From assembly GCA_036926295.1 (NCBI GenBank), contig JAVFKF010000001.1, forward strand, positions 22,418,001 to 22,482,000: a stretch of DNA of 64,000 nucleotides, written 5' to 3'. Shown here piece after piece: positions 35,704 to 48,102 of the stretch. The notes below the pieces were generated by a model, which searched no databases, was not told the origin of the DNA, and saw nothing but the letters and a program-made list of their open reading frames with translations. The position numbers and the translations under genes were made by a program. The DNA comes from Pachydiplax longipennis. Lineage: Eukaryota > Arthropoda > Insecta > Odonata > Libellulidae. Every line of letters starts with the position of its first letter. The first letter of the stretch is position 1.

Positions 35704-36787
35704 TAGTGATACCTCGACTAATGAAGTTAATTTTTTCTGGAATCGCAGTCGTTAGCCAAAATCTCCGTACGTCGAAACGTAACTCTCATAGATTTCAGTA
35801 GAAAATCTTTTCATTTATTCCGGATACTGTCCACTTTTTACAGATTTATTGTATAAGATTGTATGCTAAACAAGGGCAGAAACTCGTCAAAAGCTGATAC
35901 AGACAGCTACTAAATTGGATGAAAGAGACTGGAAAGTAGAACGAAAAATATCATGGCAATTATAATATTGTATTCTCCTTAGATTAACTAAGGAATCAAC
36001 TCTTTTTCGGACTGCAACTGTATTCTTTTTCATTGTCCTAACCCAGGAAGGAAATACAATATATGAAATCTTATAATACCGCATTATTTTTACTCAGAAG
36101 AAAAAGCCTGAGTTTAGCTAGAAATGATTGCTTCTGTGACCAGGTTTGAGATTGAGTTGATGAACAGTAATAGATGAAAGTTGGGGTTTACAAAATAAAA
36201 TTATCGGAGCCAGAGGTAGTAACAGCTGGCTGGCAAGATAGGACACTTGCTGCATAACATGTAGAGAATCTGATTGCTTCAGGTGCAGAAGCGATTTCTA
36301 TTACTACTGAGTTAGAGTAACATCATACTGTAATACTTTTACACTTTAAACTTTTCTTACTCTTAAAAACTTGTGTTATTTTTTTTTTCTTTCCGTTATC
36401 GAATCATTCTATAATTTTCATTTAGTTATTCCTGCATCCTCTAAAACATTCGTAAAGATAGTATTCCTTAGTACACCTTAGGTCATTTCGCATAAATGGG
36501 CCACCGGCGGGAATCGAACCCGAGACCGCTTTCACCTTAGACGAACGCGCTGCCCCCTTGGCTATCATGGGGCCCTTCAGCTGGTATTTACGAGATTTTA
36601 TCAAAAGGAGAGACTCTAGTTTGATAAAATACCTTTCGCTGGTTCCATCCCAAAAGTATCGAAATACAACTGCAATTCTTATTTACTGTTTAATATATGA
36701 AACATTCGTTAGCCGAATCCATATTCGTTAGCCGAGTCCGGAAAACATCTCAGTTATACGATTTACTCGTTAGCCGAGGTATCACCG
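35704..36787. mobile_element. Pogo/Tigger-like DNA transposon relic (about 1.08 kb)
   Basis: The left end GTGATACCTCGACTAATGAA and the right end, read in reverse (GGTGATACCTCGGCTAACGA), are inverted repeats. TA lies at 35702-35703 and 36788-36789. Sub-terminal CGTTAGCC motifs recur at both ends (35760, 36709, 36727, 36771), with TTTCTGGAATCGCAG near the left, as I remember for Tc1/mariner elements of the pogo/Tigger group. No transposase ORF survives, and a family A SINE is nested at 36468-36578. Confidence 0.6.
36468..36578 (-). mobile_element. tRNA-derived SINE, family A, copy 5, nested
   Basis: Best Pol III boxes in the window. On the minus strand: A box TAGCCAAGGGGG, then CAGCGCGTTCGTCTAAGGTG and AAAGCGG, then a perfect B box GGTTCGATTCCC in a CGGG/CCCG stem. 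It ends soon after TGCGAAATGACCT, so the core is truncated. A tRNA gene was considered, but the 7 bases before the A box do not pair with the 7 after the T-stem. Its place inside the pogo-like relic shows it inserted later. Confidence 0.75.
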
Positions 36788-38209
36788 TACACATATCGCT
36801 AACCATCATCAACTACCGGGTATATACATTCTTGATTTCAATTCAAAACCATGGAATGTTAGGAATACCATGACTAAAGAAACAAAAAATGTGTAAAAAA
36901 AAAACATTTATTTGAAAACGACTAGTTAATTTCCGGTTTTGCTCCCTTCATAGCTCAGTCTATTCCACGCAAACAACTCGAAAAATATCACAGAGAATCT
37001 ATGTCAGAATGTAACAGGAACGACTTCTATCCCTGCTTCTCCGTGAATCTTTCCCACAATAAAAGAATATTTACAACGCCTATCTTTATTCTAGGAACAG
37101 AAACGATGGAACGAAAATAACACTATATTAACAGGCTGTTCGAGAGAAGATCATCATTCAAGCGACTGAATAAACTCGAGCATAACTCTGCTTTCTACGG
37201 CGAGAAGCCTGGCTGAACGCGCATGCGTCCTGCAGACCGTGTTTTTCTTGCAAACGATCATATGCATAAACAAAACTCAGATTCGAGCGCGATAAGACTT
37301 CGATTTTTTACATTCGATGTAAATCACAGAAAGAGAATGAATTTCAAGTCACAATGTACTACTAAGTAATGAACTTGGCACGTCTTCGTGAAACGCACCT
37401 AAAATGGTTTAAATAACAACTTGGCTTGCTTCATAATAAGATTCCACTTTCTCATTGTGAAGTAAAACAATTTCGCTCTTTCTGAATCGAATGGTTTGTT
37501 TAACTCAGCGATAAAGCGATTTTCTACCAGGCTGCATTGTTTCTCGTTATCACAGCTTTACTTATCAAAATGTTACGACCAAGAACTATGGTAAAATTGC
37601 TAACAATAAGGAGATAATCACATGTTCCTTTCTTTTTCTTCTACTCGCCAAAGTGATGATGAAGAATATAATGATAATATTCAAGCAGAACCTTTTATGT
37701 ATGCATGAAAAGAGCATTTCAATCGCCCAAAGATGTCATGTTAATCATCAGAGGCCGCAAGTTCAGTCAGCACGATACTGTTGTTTTGCTCTTCCTTCAA
37801 ACTCAAATAGTTCAACGTCAATTTGTAACCAAGAAAAACGAGTTTAATGCCAATCGAAATTGCAAGATATCTCTATTTCTCTTAAAGTGACTTTTCATTC
37901 AGGGTTTGGGTTAAAAAAATAATTTTCAGAATATCTGAATGAGTTCCATAAAATACTAATTCAGCACCAAAAAAGCCACGATCACAGCTCGTTTTAAAAC
38001 GCATTGCATACATTGAAGCAGTCCGATATCAAAATTCAAACTTGAAAAGCGGGTAAAATTAGATTTAAATATCGGAAGAACTCTTTCTAATTTTAGCTCA
38101 AATCCTTAAAAAGAATCGAAACGTATTAAACATCCTGTGATGGGATAATAATAAGAAATCAACAGAAATTTTAGAAAAATGAGTCCCTTTTAAAACCAAC
38201 CTAAAGTGG
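36788..38209. other. AT-rich stretch without a supported gene
   Basis: Nothing recognisable. Short plus-strand ORFs at 37653-37890 show no motif. Confidence 0.4.
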
Positions 38210-38410
38210 ATAGATAATGAATGGATAAAAACGGATATTGAGTTATTAATAACGTAAGAGCCATCTATAGAAGTAGAAATTAGAATCAGAGAAACATTTT
38301 TTTCGTAATGAAATCTGAGAAAATACACATAAATACACGCACTGATGTAGGAAGAAGAATGTGGGATAAGAAAAATTTGCGAAACCTGTATATCCTATTG
38401 CTTAAGTACA
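38210..38410 (+). repeat. Probable degenerate copy of family B (copy 6)
   Basis: AGGAAGAAGAATGTGGGATA, then AGAAAAATTTGCGAAACCTG at 38348-38389 resembles the conserved block of family B. The AAAC/CATAAATACA context upstream fits loosely. The 5' stem-loop is not recognisable. Weak call. Confidence 0.3.
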
Positions 38411-38709
38411 ATTAGAAAAGAAAATACTCTATAAAATTTGTTTCAATAAAGTACACTAGATATAAATGGTGAAGCAAGAGCAAGAAAAGCACTTTGCTGT
38501 TGAAAAAAACTCAAAGAAAGCATGGGGATTAATACACGACACATGCGATTCTACAGGAGAAAAACACAAAGTAGACGGGCAAGAAAAATCTGCGAGATCT
38601 ATACAACCTACAGCTAAAGTAGAATTTAAATATAAAATAGTTCAGAGGTAACCTGAAAGGTAAACAGAAACAACGTAAGTTCACTGTTCATGTATTTGAA
38701 TGCTTTTAA

Positions 38710-39240
38710 ATAAGCGCGGAACGAAGTGTCAGAAAGGACGCTTCCTACCCCAGCTCTAGCCGATTATTCCTTTTTCTATCGCCGTTCATCCTTTCCCTTC
38801 CTTATCCTACGCCGTTCCCAACTCTGACGTCTTTCCTTCCCGTATCTATGCCCCCCCTTCCTTCCGTCATATCGCATGAGCCTCCCCCGCTCCCCCCTTT
38901 ATTTATGAAGGAGTAACCATTGATAACACGTCCTTTACTTGACATTGAGCTCGAGGATGGGGGCCGAGCGAGTGCCGAGTCACTGGGGTTGCAACTCCAG
39001 CCGACTCTCTTCCCTCCCACCGCTGCACGAAAGAAAAGGGAAATTTATAAATGGATGAGATGGGGAAGGAGAGGCCGAGTATATGCATTCTTCGAGGGGA
39101 GAAATAGATTTAATGTTATGGTATTAAAAAAAAGCGTGTTTTCCTTCCGAGGTCGATAGATGGTGCTGAGAGCCACTCTTTCATCCGCGATCTCGCTTCC
39201 TATGGGTATATTCAGCGAGAACTGGAAGCACATGTGTTGG
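38710..39240. other. GC-rich, pyrimidine-rich island
   Basis: C/T-rich on the plus strand (38740-38905) with C-runs, then CpG-containing mixed sequence. ORFs on both strands are unrecognised. Confidence 0.28.
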
Positions 39241-39652
39241 GATGACCTGTTGAGGTCTGCACGAAACTAATGAGGGTGATCATAATGAGGATTTCGGAAA
39301 GTAGTGTTTATTTAAAGTAGCAATGCGAATGGATGAATAGTAAATAGTAAATGGTAAATAGTAGTCTGTGGGTAAGTTCCGTGCAGCGTAATATCATATG
39401 CTAACGTATTCTTCGAATTCTTCGCAACGTATCCGCTGTTTTTTTACGAGACGTTTTTCGTTTAGCGATACTTAGAAACGAATTTTTGAAGTATTACTCC
39501 ATAGGAATTTCGGATGTAATTAATTAAAGGCGTAGTCTAGTGTACTACGAAGCTTGAGTCAACGACCAAGTTTGAAAGACAAAAGGTTGGGAAATTTTGA
39601 TTTAATCCGCTAATTGACAAAAACGGATTCCACCATTATATTACCTCTATAT

Positions 39653-39745
39653 AGAACCATTTAGGCAACGCTTTTGACTATGAAAGCGGTCCCAAGTTCT
39701 ATTCCCGGTGGGAGCCTACGAGCGAAAATACCTCAGATGTAAAAA
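39653..39745 (+). mobile_element. tRNA-derived SINE, family A, copy 6
   Basis: ATTTAGGCAACGCTTTTGAC, then TATGAAAGCGGTCCCAAG, TTCTATTCCCGG (mutated B box), TGGGAGCCTACGAGCGAAAA and ATACCTCAGATGT follow the family order. The A-box part is shortened. Decayed. Confidence 0.6.
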
Positions 39746-41759
39746 CTAGTACCTGAAAAGATCACCTTCTAATTTAGTGACCACTTTCAGTGTAGAAGGA
39801 ATGTCTAAATTAATATCTCAATTGATGTCTTTATTAATACTTGGATTAATTATTCCTTCTTTTTACTTCAAACCTATCTCAATTGCTACTGAACTGAAGG
39901 GCACGTCAGTCATACGATGTCTAAAATTACTTTTGCTTATTCTTCAATGATGTAATCGGTGGACTTGTCCCCGCAACCTGAATCGAAGCAAGAAAAACAA
40001 TGAGTGGCTAAATAATAAATACATGCATCATTCTGTTTGGTATTCCAAGAAAGATAGCAAGAATCGATCCGTCATACGATCTTGCATCTACTCATGCATC
40101 GCCTTCTGACGTTTGATTCTAATGAAAGTAATATCTCGTGGAAATGCGCAAGGGCAGCAATTCCCGCAGAACATACGACGAAGGTTTGAAAGGATTATCA
40201 GCTGAAAACGTCGTAAAGTTACTCGCGTATTTAAAAAAACACTCATACGTAAACAGCTTCGAAGGCATGAACAAGTCTGCTTAGTGCGGCAACTCCGTTT
40301 TCTCTAAAGAGAGCCAGTCTGATAAACACAGTCATAATTACGCCGTGTTTGGGTCAAAACAAGAATTGGTGGAAATGTGGTTTCGGAGAAGGCTAACGAG
40401 AACAAGTGGAGCGGAGGAAAAGAATGAGAAATTTAATAAAAGTGAAAGGAGTTTCGAGTGTAAACAAAGGTGCGTAACGAAGCAAAACAATATCAAAGAT
40501 GCAACAGATATGAAGGAAGCGATATTTTATGACTGATAATAAACTGAGGCGTAGAATACTTGGAATGGAATACCACAGCATTCGAATTCTGTGAAAGACG
40601 AGGGCTAAATCAGGTTCGTCCGGTCTTATTGGCTGGTGGTCCTATTTAGGAATGTTGTTAAAAGCGAGGGCCTGCAATTGCTCCTTTAGTTACGCAACCC
40701 TCCTTTCATAACTCCATACGATTTACGTTGGCTGTTTACGTAACAAGCACGGAATCTCAGATGTGTATATTAATGCATCATTATAACCATTCATACCTTC
40801 AGAAAGCTTAATAAGGTATTCGTTTGGCCAGGAAACTATTGGTTAAGTCGAAAAAAGAATGTTTCGAACGTGATATAAGATCGAAACGTAACACTTATTT
40901 TATCCGCAAATGCAAAAGTTTGGAAAGATTAGAATGATAATATAAAGCGCTCACTCCCTCAGTAGGCTTCATTCTCTTACGTTGACTGCATACTCTACAA
41001 TCCTGATCTAAATGCAACTTTGAATCTTCTGCAGAGAGAGGAAGAGAAATAAAGTAAAGGCATTGTTTTCAGAAGCCTTAGAAAGGAGATTAAAAATGTA
41101 TTTCCGTTGTGATTAACATTTTTCATTTCCTCGATCAAATACGATTGAAATATGTTCATATCCATGTAATTAAATTATAGTTATTTGTATTTTCATGAGT
41201 TGTACATCTTGTTGTTTATAAACTTTTATGAAAAATATATTTTTCAATTAATTTACTGTAATCATTTACGTAACACTTGTTTATTCTTGTTGATATCCAT
41301 CATACCCATCTATATCCATTATCCACTGTGTTTTTATATTTACCTATATTTCTCACTTTTCGTGGTTTACTGTGGTCTTATAAGGGGGTTTTCACCAAAT
41401 CACATCCATTGTGTACCTAGGAATTTTCTCACTATAGATGCCGTTTTTAGAATGACTTTTTTCTGAATCATTTTGTTAAGATTAAATTTTTCGAGCTTAA
41501 GTTCTTAGTGGCAATTCCTGTAACCGAAATGACAATTAGTACTACTGTAGTTGTTTCTTGTTCGCATAGTTGTTTCATTTCTCGTGATAGAGGTATTTAT
41601 TTTTATTTTTCTTCTTTATTTCTTATATTGGCGTCATTGGGGATGGCTACGTCGATGCAGTACGTCTTCTACGATTTTGATTAAAATTATCATCATCATA
41701 ATAAATACTCAGGGAATACACATCTATCACCCGCGAATCAAAACGGATTTATATCCCCT
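39746..41759. other. AT-rich stretch without a supported gene
   Basis: A 63-codon plus-strand ORF at 40345-40536 is lysine/glutamate-rich in purine-rich DNA and unrecognised. The 41185-41770 ORFs are T-rich and compositional. Confidence 0.35.
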
Positions 41760-42300
41760 CCCACTCTAAACCAGCCCTCCTCAAAAAACCGGGGGCGAAC
41801 TCTTCCAGATGTTTGTTCTCTCGCTCACACACACACACGAGCAACACGTGTGCCGACTCTCTTATTAGTCGCTATAGTGACTCTTGCGAAACTATACATG
41901 CATCCCTCCCTTTTCTATTTAAGCTGTCAAGGGGGTTTTTATCTCGGGGAACTGACTAACGAGAAGTATGCGAAGGGAGAGAGAGAACTCTTACCGCGGG
42001 AGATGAAGAGCGCAAGGGATATGCGCGAAAAAAAATCTCCGAAGGTACTACATAAAAGCATCCGCACGAATTCGAGCATTACATACCGACCCATGCCTAA
42101 TCGACTCTGCCGTTGGACGGCTATTATTCTCCTCGTCTTTATTCCCGATCTCCCTTTAAAGCATTCCCCTTTTTTCCGAAGGGAATACTCGAACGCATTT
42201 ACCGTTCCGATACCCCTTTGCGGAATCGACGATACCGGATATTACGCGCGAGGAGAACGCAATTAAACGCGGCGTTATGTCGCGCGTCACCTGATATAAA
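41760..42300. other. CpG-rich island
   Basis: Includes a CA run at 41828-41841 and CpG-dense sequence from 42060 to 42290. The plus-strand ORF 41850-42266 (138 codons) and an overlapping ORF are unrecognised. Confidence 0.3.
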
Positions 42301-43563
42301 TTTCTGATTACCCGCGTGGAGTTTTGATGGTAATGAATGGAAGGGAATGCCGGGATAACATTCTGGGCGAGGTAATTGTTAGGTCTCCAAGGTAAAGGAA
42401 TCTAGAAAGGGCTGAATGCGAACAAGGAAAATGTGAATACGTTGTTTACCGAGGAAGGCTCCCGGATAACTTTTATTGGGACTAAGAATCATCCGGAGTG
42501 GATGAGGTGGACGGGAATCTTCTTAAGATCCTCAATTAATCACTGTGAACCGTTTGAGTGTAGATGAGGGTTGGCGAGTGAGGCAAACAAGAATGGGGCT
42601 TGCGAAAGAAGTGACTCAACAAGACTAACTTCTCAGACTATGGATTCAATGATCATCAATGTTTGCTCTTATGCATACGCTATACAGAAGAAACTTCCAT
42701 TTGAGATGAGTATTAAAATCTGTATAATACATATTGATGATACAAGACTTTTCAGTAATTGTGCATTCATGCTCATTTAATGTAAGGAACTATATTCCAT
42801 TACATATAAACTTTTTTGACTTTTCGGTTTGTTTTCCTAATTAAGATATCACTCTTCTCCAGAGTATACAATACTCATACATTGATAGCTAGCGATTTAA
42901 TAACAGTAACGAAACATATTGCGGCTACGTCAAAAAGGGAGAAAGGGAAAGAATATCTCAGATATAACAGGTCAAATTTCAATGCGATACTCTTGAATTC
43001 ACTGCTTATGCGTATATCCAACTTATGAAATTTCCATACATATTTATCCTTTTGTCCTCAAAGAGAAATCAATGTATTGTTATGCATACATTCACCTTGT
43101 ACAAATACAGGAAAGCTATCGAGTAAAATTTTCCCGCAATGAAATCTTTACCTAAGCTGAAGAAAATCATGAGGACAAATCAAAAGAAAAAAGAAAAACA
43201 AAAAAAGAAATTCGAAAGTATATGCAAGTCCACTTCTTAAAGCTTCAGATCAGATGATTAGGTTCAATCAATCTTACCGTTTGCCCATTTTAGCAAAATT
43301 TCAGACTTCTTTTTCTTATCCGATAGCCTTGAATTTCATCAGTATTTTTAGAAAAATTTTATAAATATTGATTGCTAATATAAAACTTTTTATGAAGGGA
43401 GGTATCAATGTTTTTGCTTTTAAACATCTCTTGGTATTAATATATGAAAACTACCTCATTTCGTATATGCCAGGGTACCCTACCCCTTAAATAAGAATTA
43501 ATTCCGCATTATTCAGACCAGCGAAGTCGCTTAGATCCCGGATTTTATTATAATAATAACGAC
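42301..43563. other. AT-rich stretch without a supported gene
   Basis: Nothing recognisable; a TAA-rich tract at 43544-43558 directly precedes family B copy 4. Confidence 0.4.
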
Positions 43564-43830
43564 TATTAGAGGGCGAGATTGAGGCTAGTAAGCCTCTTCT
43601 TACATCTAACCCTTATAATATGAAAGAAGTAAAGAGATAGATTATGGGTTTAAACAAAAGGAAATAATAAAGAGATTTGTTTGCGGGTTAAAAAAACCTA
43701 AGTTACTGCACTTAGGAAAAAATAGAACCCTGCAGGAAAACGCCCACAGGAAGGGGGGCGTGAAAAACCTGCGAAACCTACAGACAGTAGCATCTAAAAA
43801 TTTTAAAGAAGAGGGGGAATAAGGAAAAGA
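43564..43830 (+). repeat. Dispersed repeat family B, copy 4
   Basis: ATTAGAGGGCGAGATTGAGG opens the unit, and an inner stem GAGGCT/AGCCTC follows. The conserved block is GAAAACGCCCACAGGAAGGG, then GGGCGTGAAAAACCTGCGAA and ACCTACAG at about 43734-43787. This is the cleanest version of the block. The 3' limit is uncertain. Confidence 0.6.
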
Positions 43831-45210
43831 GAAGTGACTGCAACATTACTGAAAGGAATTTAAAAAAGCATTATAACTGAACAATGATATGATAGAAAAG
43901 AATCATTGCAAGATGATAAAAGAAGTGAGAAAAACATAATACATAGATATTTACAGTATCACCATTGGTTGCGTCAATTTAGCAATAAAAGCAGTAAAAA
44001 ATCAAATGAATCAATGAAGAAGAATAAACCATAGAAACTGCAGATTACCAAAAATAAAAACCATAGGAAAATGTATGAACAGTATTCCTGGTCCGAGATC
44101 AACCATTAATAATCCGTTCCGTTATTCGACGTCTAATCTTCCGGCACGGATGGAAAAATACCACCTTGAAAAAATCGCGACTATTACGCGCAATCTCTCG
44201 ATAATCTTATCGGTTAATAAGCCTCTGGGATTGGTGTCCGCCGATGAAAGACTTACGCGCGACCGAGCGTTGGCATTTATTGGTCCATAGATGTAATCTT
44301 TCCGAACGAGATGGACTGCCGTAGCACTTGAAAGATTCGCTCTCTCCAGATATGGAAAATTCGATAGCGTATCGTGGGGTCTAAATGGAAGGTGGGGTGA
44401 GTTATATGAATCATCTGAAGGCGATAATCGATTACCTCTTGCGATGAAAACACTTGAAGATTCAATCGCCGGCCGTAAGTAACTCTGAGGGTGGATAACA
44501 TGATATCATTGATCGCAGAGGTAACTAACCGTAAAAATATACTTGTCTCCTGACTTGAGGTTTGAGAAATACTCGCGTCACGAAAATGCCAAACGTAAAT
44601 AAATGAAACGCAGGAGAAACCTGAGTGAAAAATACCTATTATATAATATCGCATTATAAAATATAGAATAATAATATACAATATGTATCATATAATACCT
44701 GCCCGGAAAGTAGGAGTCGAACTGGGTTCGAGAACCAATTCATATCGCTATTTTCACTCTATTTATCCTTCAGTTTTAGAGCTAGTACACCTATATGTGC
44801 TAGATTAATTTCTTCCCCATTCTTGTAAAAAATACGTTAGAATGCAAAGAAAGATTACTTACGAGTGAATATGAGTGCGATGTTAGGATTCTTCGCAGCC
44901 ATTTGGGGGTCCTTTCCTTAAAAGATTAAAAACGTTAAAATAAAAACGAGGAATCCAAAGTCAAAAGAGGTGGAAAAAATTTAAAATAATATTTTGGTTA
45001 AAGCTAAAATAATATCCGAAATCATCTATTCAAATTCTGGTCGTATACTTAAATTTAGAGGTAGATACCGTAACAAAAAAGGATTTTTCTAGAGATTGTT
45101 ACTAATTTTACGTTTAAATTATTCCCAAGAAATACTGGTCACCTTCTCTCGTTTTCATTCATAGAAGTTTCAGGACAGCTAGAAATCGTGAAATAATCTC
45201 TGAAGCGAGT
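43831..45210. other. AT-rich stretch with a small CpG patch
   Basis: 44090-44290 is CpG-containing. The 134-codon minus-strand ORF (44277-44681) ends in AT-rich DNA and is unrecognised. Otherwise nothing. Confidence 0.35.
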
Positions 45211-45699
45211 ATAAATTAAGATATACAATGTAGCATTGTAACGTGATCATCAGAAATAATGAATTACAGGCTTTTTGACGTAATCATAGCAGTAGTATTA
45301 TTTCAATGCAAAATTGTAGGAATTCTTGTTCCATTTGAATTTTATACGAGATAACATATTTTATGCCACATAATGAGAATGAAAAGTGATTATTTTCACT
45401 AACTAATTTACTTCTAATTTCACCAATTATCCGATTTCTGCAATTTTTTCTTTGATAATATTCCAATACTGATCGATGATGTATACGATATGTATCAGAT
45501 TCTAAGTCCGAAAAATAACATACTTTAAACGTTCTGTAATTTTTCAACTTTATTCGATAACAATTCTTTCACTTGTTCAACTTCGTCATTAGTGCAGCAG
45601 TAAGCCTACTAGGATTCTGTTAGGAATTCTAGTCTGAAAGCCTGTAATTCATTATTTCTGATGATCACGTTATAATGATACATTTGTATCTTGATTTAT
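45211..45699. repeat. 489-bp unit bounded by 63-bp inverted repeats
   Basis: The left arm 45211-45274 and right arm 45637-45699 are reverse complements. The innermost 36 bases are identical (TAACGTGATCATCAGAAATA, then ATGAATTACAGGCTTT), and about five changes lie in the outer part. The interior is AT-rich with an unrecognised 87-codon minus-strand ORF. It could be a MITE-like element, or an inverted duplication given that the conserved side faces inward. No clear target duplication. Confidence 0.7.
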
Positions 45700-46315
45700 T
45701 CCTATTCTGTTAGGAATATCTTTACATGGGATTTATGTGAATAAGTGTCACGAAATTCCCAAACCACCAAAAGAAGAAGTATACTACATCGCATTTAAAA
45801 CATCTACACCATGAAATTTAACAATTTTGATCCGTAAGAAATTCTCAGCTATAAGATATATTATTCTGTTACAAGTGGGTGTAATTTTACGCAATTTATA
45901 CATCTTCATGAAATAATACCGTATCATAATAGCCAAGAATAATTTATAACGCTAAAATAGCTTCAGAGATGCAGTAAAAACGTCGCCAGGTACACCAGTT
46001 CGTAATCAATTCCATTATTCCACCTGGCTGTCGAGAGATAATGAGATTATTGTATGCATTTGATCGTTTCACATTTTCTCGGTCGCACGAACTGCCCACA
46101 TTAAAAAGCGCTATCATTCCATTCAATAACCGCGAGGTCACCTTGAAGAAGTTTTCCGCTATTTCATTATATTGCAAAGTGGAGGATCAAATGATAAGCT
46201 TATATTAACTAGTTATCGACGATCTCTAAAAAATATAACAAAAAGAGGTTCAATGCGATAAATTTCTATCGGAGAGCTTATATTCTTTGATAAGGAACCC
46301 AAATTTCTGGTTACG

Positions 46316-46540
46316 ATAAAACAAACTAGATTCGTCCGGTTAACTGAAAACAAAAATGTAACATATAGTATGATATAGTTGACAAGAACCTAAAAGCTTA
46401 TATACATATTTACTGAGAATTCAAGCTAATAAATCTTTTCAAATAACCCATAAAACAAATTTCAGTTTAATTATGTTAATTTTACCCTTTATGTAAAATG
46501 TTAGATATTATGAAACGGGTCCCTCGAAACAGTTCCATAT
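46316..46540 (+). repeat. Diverged partial relative of the 716-bp tandem unit
   Basis: AAACAAACTAGATTCGTC, AAAAGCTTATATACATATTT, ACTGAGAATTCAAG, ATTATGTTAAT, TGTAAAATGTTAGATATTAT and CCCTCGAAAC match the inside of the units at 47.4 and 48.1 kb in order. It is older than the tandem pair. Confidence 0.55.
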
Positions 46541-47386
46541 TATTTTAGCATCAAAGTTATATATTACTATTTAGAATAAATATACGTAAGGATTGAACCA
46601 AATTTAATTGACATCGTAAACAGAGAATACTCAAATATTGCACAATTGCTTTCCATGTAAATTTTGTCCAGATATAGTTCAAGGGTTTCAGGTTAGCATT
46701 CTTTATAGAAGTGGCAACACACCCACTTCATTACGAAGTTATGCGGCTGGAAACCCGTGATATATACCTATAGACGAGATAATGCTCAACTAAATAGAAA
46801 TATAATGATCCTTAATGAATTAAGGATATTAATAATGTATTTCTATAATAAAACTTCGATAATTAGGATAATGAAGACTGTAATATTCAACTTTGTAAAT
46901 CCGCCCAAGACTTTCGCCGACTTTCCTTTTCGAAATTTGAGAAATTCTTACGTCGAGAGTTGTTGCTAATTCGAAACATCACAAATTGTCTCTGATTGTC
47001 CCCATTATTTCCTCTCGATTTAATGGATTTTTAATCAGCCGCTTTTTAATGTATCGTGGAACACATGCCGCCGATGGAAAGTAGAAAAACCTGCCAGGGT
47101 GCTCTCTCTGTCGTTTCTGAAACTCCGCGATTCATTCCTCGATAATAATTTGGAGTCAAAAAAAAAGTCATCCGAGAGAGGCTTGTCTTAAAAGCGCCAA
47201 CGCATCTCTGGAATTCTTTCTCATGGAAATCGCTACACCAATTAGCAAGTCAGAACCACTTGAGTTACCGCACCTCTTTTCTTTTTGGTTGCCATCGAGA
47301 TAATCCCATTTGAGAGACAAGCCTCTCTCGGACCCTAGGAAAAAGCGGAAAGGATGAATGAAATCTTTGATAGATTAAATTTTTTT
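46541..47386. other. Mixed stretch with an 18-bp inverted repeat
   Basis: TCCGAGAGAGGCTTGTCT (47171-47188) and its exact reverse complement (47315-47332) bound about 126 bp of intermediate-GC sequence. It may be a small MITE; no target duplication is evident. No gene. Confidence 0.5.
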
Positions 47387-48102
47387 TAGGAACAGCTGTT
47401 CCACTCTCGGTCCCTTCGCACTTTCACAGGGTTTAGCCAACTGAGAACTGCTGATAGCAATTCGACCATAAACAAAACTCATATAAGCAAATGAATTGAA
47501 ATAAACTAAATTTATCTAGTTCATTGAAAGCAGAGACTACTACTACGTATGGCATTGTTAACAAAATATATTTATTGAGGGTTCAAGTAAATATTTTCAA
47601 GTAAACTATCAAATAAGTTATAGCTGAATTGTGTTAATCAGGACTTTTTAGCTTTACTGTAAAATGTCGGATGTAATGAAATAGGTTCCTCGAAATATAT
47701 ATAATTTGTCTCTGTATTAATTTATTACCTTTGATGCTTGGAATATAATACGGACAATAAACTTGTCGATAAAGAAATCAGCAAAAATACATTCCTTTGG
47801 TTTTTCATCTTCTTTTTGCTTTTTATCTCTTTTTTACGAATGAAATATGAGAAAATTCCGATTTTAGTGATTGACCCTCCGCTGTAAAATATGAAAATTA
47901 GAATGTATGTGGGAATTTATCAAACAAATTAATCGATACTATCATGAAACTTGAATTAACTTGAATCTATACAAGATTGAATGTCAACATTTCGTCTTAA
48001 AAATATCCGTCCAAGCATATTAAATATAAAATTCAAAAATCTTGTCGGCCAAAATCTGCAATAAATTGATTTCTCGAATTGACTGCTAGAATAGGAATTT
48101 CT
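47387..48102 (+). repeat. 716-bp tandem unit, copy 1
   Basis: Starts TAGGAACAGCTGTTCCACTC, TCGGTCCCTTC and ends CTCGAATTGACTGCTAGAAT and a short AATTTCT. Copy 2 begins at the next base. Divergence from copy 2 is modest (many point changes and small indels), so the duplication is not recent. No ORF is conserved between copies. Confidence 0.8.

Noticed and set aside
36468..36578. A functional tRNA gene on the minus strand
   Set aside because: Both Pol III boxes are excellent, but the bases before the A box do not pair with those after the T-stem. The sequence also continues into the SINE core.
44700..44740. tRNA-like TAGGAGTCGAACTGGGTTCG
   Set aside because: Resembles a reversed T-arm but lacks a matching second box and any family A or second-type sequence.
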